Positions 61,871-64,000 of a stretch of DNA of 64,000 nt are shown piece by piece. The translations under genes were made by a program, and so were the position numbers. Numbering within the stretch: position 1 is the stretch's first letter; the number at the start of each line of letters is the position of its first letter. The DNA lies in assembly GCF_000732485.2 (NCBI RefSeq), contig NZ_JAQV02000004.1, positions 124,001 to 188,000 of the forward strand, given 5' to 3'. This DNA is from Bacillus sp. SJS (GTDB taxonomy: Bacteria > Bacillota > Bacilli > Bacillales > Bacillaceae). The notes under the pieces are model-generated. The model did no database searches. It had not been told where the DNA came from and worked only from the letters and a program-made list of their open reading frames with translations.

Positions 61871-62698
61871 TCACATTTCAACGTTCATTGATAATTCAAC
61901 AATTATTCCAGGACCTTCTTCTTGAGCATGGCGAATCGCTTCCGCTGTAAGTAGGCTGTCTTTTTTCACCAGAATATGCCCCGATTTCGTATAAATATCT
62001 TTTAAAACTCTCTTGCCTTCAAGAAGCTGAAGCTGTTTTTCTTTAATATCATTCATCGGCTGGGACGCATATCCCATAGACTTAGGCTCATGCGTAAATA
62101 CAGGTTCTGACACAATCTCAGGCTCTGCAGGAGCTGGAGCAGGCATTTCCGATACAGGAATGGTTACTGCAACAATTTCTTCTGGTTCGACAGTGTTTTG
62201 CCCTGCCAATTCCTCTGGTGCCGAATGGAAATGAACATCCTCTTTTACGACAAGAATATCCTTTCCGAAGGTCATTACATCACTTGATGCAATGGTCACC
62301 TGTTTTTCCTTATGGCCGATTTGGAGTCCAAGAATTAATCCGTTATCCTCATCGACAAAAAATTCCTTTGCTTCTCCTAATAACTGGCCTTTCCGAGTCA
62401 TAACACGAGTATCATTTATTTTAATCCGCTTATTCACAAGCTGGTTGGCAATGGGAATTTCGTTTAAATCAATAATAGAATTTTCTGATTCAATTGTTAC
62501 CGCATATTCTCCGATTCCCACAATCTTCTTAAATGGGATCGCTTTAACGCTTACCTGCCACTCTGCATGCTCAACCGTAAGGAAATCAACCGTTCCCTTT
62601 TCCGGATTGATTACCAAAGATTTCACTTCTCCAGCCTCTGTTCCTTCAGTAATACAAACGATTGGCAATCCGACTATTTCAATACTTTTTTTCATCAT
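61871..62698 (-). CDS. PRC-barrel domain protein
   Basis: Cytosolic protein of 275 residues with two PRC-barrel domains (about 1-75: VGLPIVCITEGTEAGEVKSLVINPEKGTVDFLTVEH; about 90-165: KGQLLGEAKEFFVDEDNGLILGLQIGHKEKQVTIASSDV), then a Pro/Glu linker and a short C-terminal segment (LEGKRVLKDIYTKSGHILVKKDSLLTAEAI). PRC barrels bind proteins or RNA. Its gene is four bases from overlapping the VanW-like gene. Role in pili unknown. Confidence 0.85.
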   Translation of the reverse strand: MMKKSIEIVGLPIVCITEGTEAGEVKSLVINPEKGTVDFLTVEHAEWQVSVKAIPFKKIVGIGEYAVTIESENSIIDLNEIPIANQLVNKRIKINDTRVMTRKGQLLGEAKEFFVDEDNGLILGLQIGHKEKQVTIASSDVMTFGKDILVVKEDVHFHSAPEELAGQNTVEPEEIVAVTIPVSEMPAPAPAEPEIVSEPVFTHEPKSMGYASQPMNDIKEKQLQLLEGKRVLKDIYTKSGHILVKKDSLLTAEAIRHAQEEGPGIIVELSMNVEM

Positions 62699-62724
62699 TC
62701 ACCACATCCAATAGATTAATAGAT

Positions 62725-64000
62725 TCATTGTTGCTGCTTTTTCGTCCAGGATAGCTGTTCTTTTAAGTATGGATAGGATTCCAAATATTCCATTGCTTCC
62801 ATATAAACATTTTGAAATTCTATTTCCTGTCCCTTTTCCTCTAAATAAGTTAAATATAATTGCACGAAAACAAAATATTCCCGGATTCCTATAGTAGAAG
62901 TCAGCACCTTATCCATTATCGCATTAAATTCATAGCCAAGAGAAGTTTCTTTTAACTCAAGAAGCTGATTGTATAAAACTTCTAGAAATTCATCCGGCAT
63001 CGATTTCTGAATAGATACAGCTTCTTCAAGAGGTTGTTCCACTTCTCGCTCTTCATAAGCATCTCCCGAATCGCCGGTGTCAGTGTTTTCTTCGATATCT
63101 TGAACATACAGTTCAGGAATTTGCAGTTCAGCTGCTTTTTCTTCAACAGCCTCCTCTTGTTCAAATTCCTCTTCAGCAGATTTACTATCAGAATCAAATG
63201 CCATGACAGATTCTTCTTCAGCCGCTTTTCCAACAGAAAGTTCTTCTTCGTCAGAAAGGGCGTCATTCGTAATGGGTTGAAGTACATCCAAATCCAAATC
63301 ATAAACCGGAAGATCGTCCTTAACAGCATCCTCTTCAAACCAAGAAGCAAAACCCTTCATTTCTTCGTCGGTTATTTCTGCTTCTCTTTTCTCTGTTTCT
63401 TCCTCGGTGAAGTCTATTTCCGGCTCTCCTGCAAGCTCCATTAAAACGTCAGCAGCACTTTCTGGAGCAATTTCCTTTATTAAAACAGCATCTTTTTCTG
63501 ATATAGAAATTAATGAGGTCCCCTCCCCGGTAACGAGGTTGTCGTATAGGCTCTCCTCTTTTTCCTGATCAAAATTATTTTCCGAAAGCTCCTCTAAGAA
63601 GCTTCGGCCATTTAATGAATCTAAGTCTTCTTCATCCACTGTAACACCGGATTCTTCTTCATCTGGATGACTCTCAAACCACTCTTCCAATAACTCTGGA
63701 TCAGAGTCAGATGGAACAGAAGTTTCCGTTTTGTCAGCAAATTCTTCCTCGCTTGAAGCAGTTTCTTCAATATACCAGTCGGTTTCAAGGATTTCTTCAT
63801 TTTCATCTTCCACGAGGCTACGCTCCTGATCATCGGGTTTTTCTTCAAACCAATCAAGATCAATTATTTCATCCTCGTTTGTTTTTACATCATCATTCTG
63901 ATTATGAAATTGCTCATACTCAGGATACTGATTGCTTTCTTCCCTTTCGAAAGGAGATTCTTCGTACAGATCTTCATCTGTATGATCATAACCCTCAACA
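62725..64000 (-). CDS. Very acidic repeat protein, 5' end off the window
   Basis: At least 425 codons, open to the right edge; a GTG at 63813 is an internal codon rather than a clear start, because the same acidic composition continues upstream (for example DEIIDLDWFEEKPDD). The protein is dominated by Glu, Asp and Ser, with recurring W-[FY]-x-E motifs: DWFEEKPDD (near 63852), DWYIEET (63777), EWFESHPDEEES (63681) and SWFEEDAVKDD (63342). The last 110 residues are helical and less acidic (PDEFLEVLYNQLLELKETSLGYEFNAIMDKVL). No membrane segment seen. First visible gene of the pilus operon; no family recognised. Confidence 0.75.
   Translation of the reverse strand, partial: VEGYDHTDEDLYEESPFEREESNQYPEYEQFHNQNDDVKTNEDEIIDLDWFEEKPDDQERSLVEDENEEILETDWYIEETASSEEEFADKTETSVPSDSDPELLEEWFESHPDEEESGVTVDEEDLDSLNGRSFLEELSENNFDQEKEESLYDNLVTGEGTSLISISEKDAVLIKEIAPESAADVLMELAGEPEIDFTEEETEKREAEITDEEMKGFASWFEEDAVKDDLPVYDLDLDVLQPITNDALSDEEELSVGKAAEEESVMAFDSDSKSAEEEFEQEEAVEEKAAELQIPELYVQDIEENTDTGDSGDAYEEREVEQPLEEAVSIQKSMPDEFLEVLYNQLLELKETSLGYEFNAIMDKVLTSTIGIREYFVFVQLYLTYLEEKGQEIEFQNVYMEAMEYLESYPYLKEQLSWTKKQQQ

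Noticed and set aside
63034-63444. Plus-strand 136-residue frame rich in Phe and Arg
   Set aside because: It is the complement of the Glu/Asp/Ser-rich acidic protein gene, whose codon bias leaves the opposite strand open.

Overview
The window reads as chromosomal DNA of an endospore-forming member of the Bacillaceae (Bacillus/Metabacillus-like; the genus is a guess). The evidence is the low-GC base use, strong AGGAGG-type ribosome sites, many TTG/GTG starts, and a long stretch of gene order matching the B. subtilis secDF-spoVB-tgt-queA-ruvBA-bofC-coxA-safA-nad-nifS-niaR-pheAB-obg-spo0B-rpmA-rplU-spoIVF-min-mre-radC-maf-spoIIB-comC segment. Most genes lie on the minus strand. The plus-strand exceptions are spoVB, a small TIGR04086-like membrane protein gene, a DUF4023-like mini-gene, and nifS-niaR.

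Left part (1-11.8 kb) is an accessory polysaccharide-use cluster. It holds two LplB/LplC-type ABC sugar permeases (the second runs off the left edge), a DUF624/YesL protein, a heparinase II/III-family lyase, a large secreted beta-propeller/Big2 protein, a GntR regulator fused to an ABC-type solute-binding domain, an alpha/beta-hydrolase esterase and a second, cytosolic beta-propeller protein. A shared palindrome (ATACATGTAT or one mismatch) precedes three of its transcription units and is proposed as the operator of the GntR fusion.

Middle part (11.9-47.4 kb) is the conserved core: LapA-like protein, CDF cation transporter, SecDF, ComN, SpoVB, DUF421, a 41-bp tandem repeat array, YajC-Tgt-QueA-DUF2905-RuvB-RuvA (with a LexA-like box), BofC, the spore proteins CoxA and SafA, NadBCA divergent from NifS-NiaR (with a palindromic operator), PheB-PheA, Spo0B-Obg, L21-Prp-L27 behind an L21 leader, RNase G, SpoIVFA-SpoIVFB, MinCD, MreBCD, RadC and Maf. 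Copies of a GC-rich intergenic repeat lie at 27.4, 36.6 and 41.1-41.6 kb.

Right part (47.4-64 kb) holds a gerA-type germinant receptor operon (order A-C-small D-like-B) between maf and spoIIB. At the place where B. subtilis has only comC there is a complete type IV pilus operon: an acidic repeat protein running off the right edge, a PRC-barrel protein, a VanW/G5-like surface protein, PilB with intact c-di-GMP-type MshEN motifs, PilT, PilC, a pilin, prepilin peptidase, PilM, PilN and PilO. A run of nine G residues sits in the pilB ribosome-binding region. No tRNA, rRNA, CRISPR array or transposase gene was seen.
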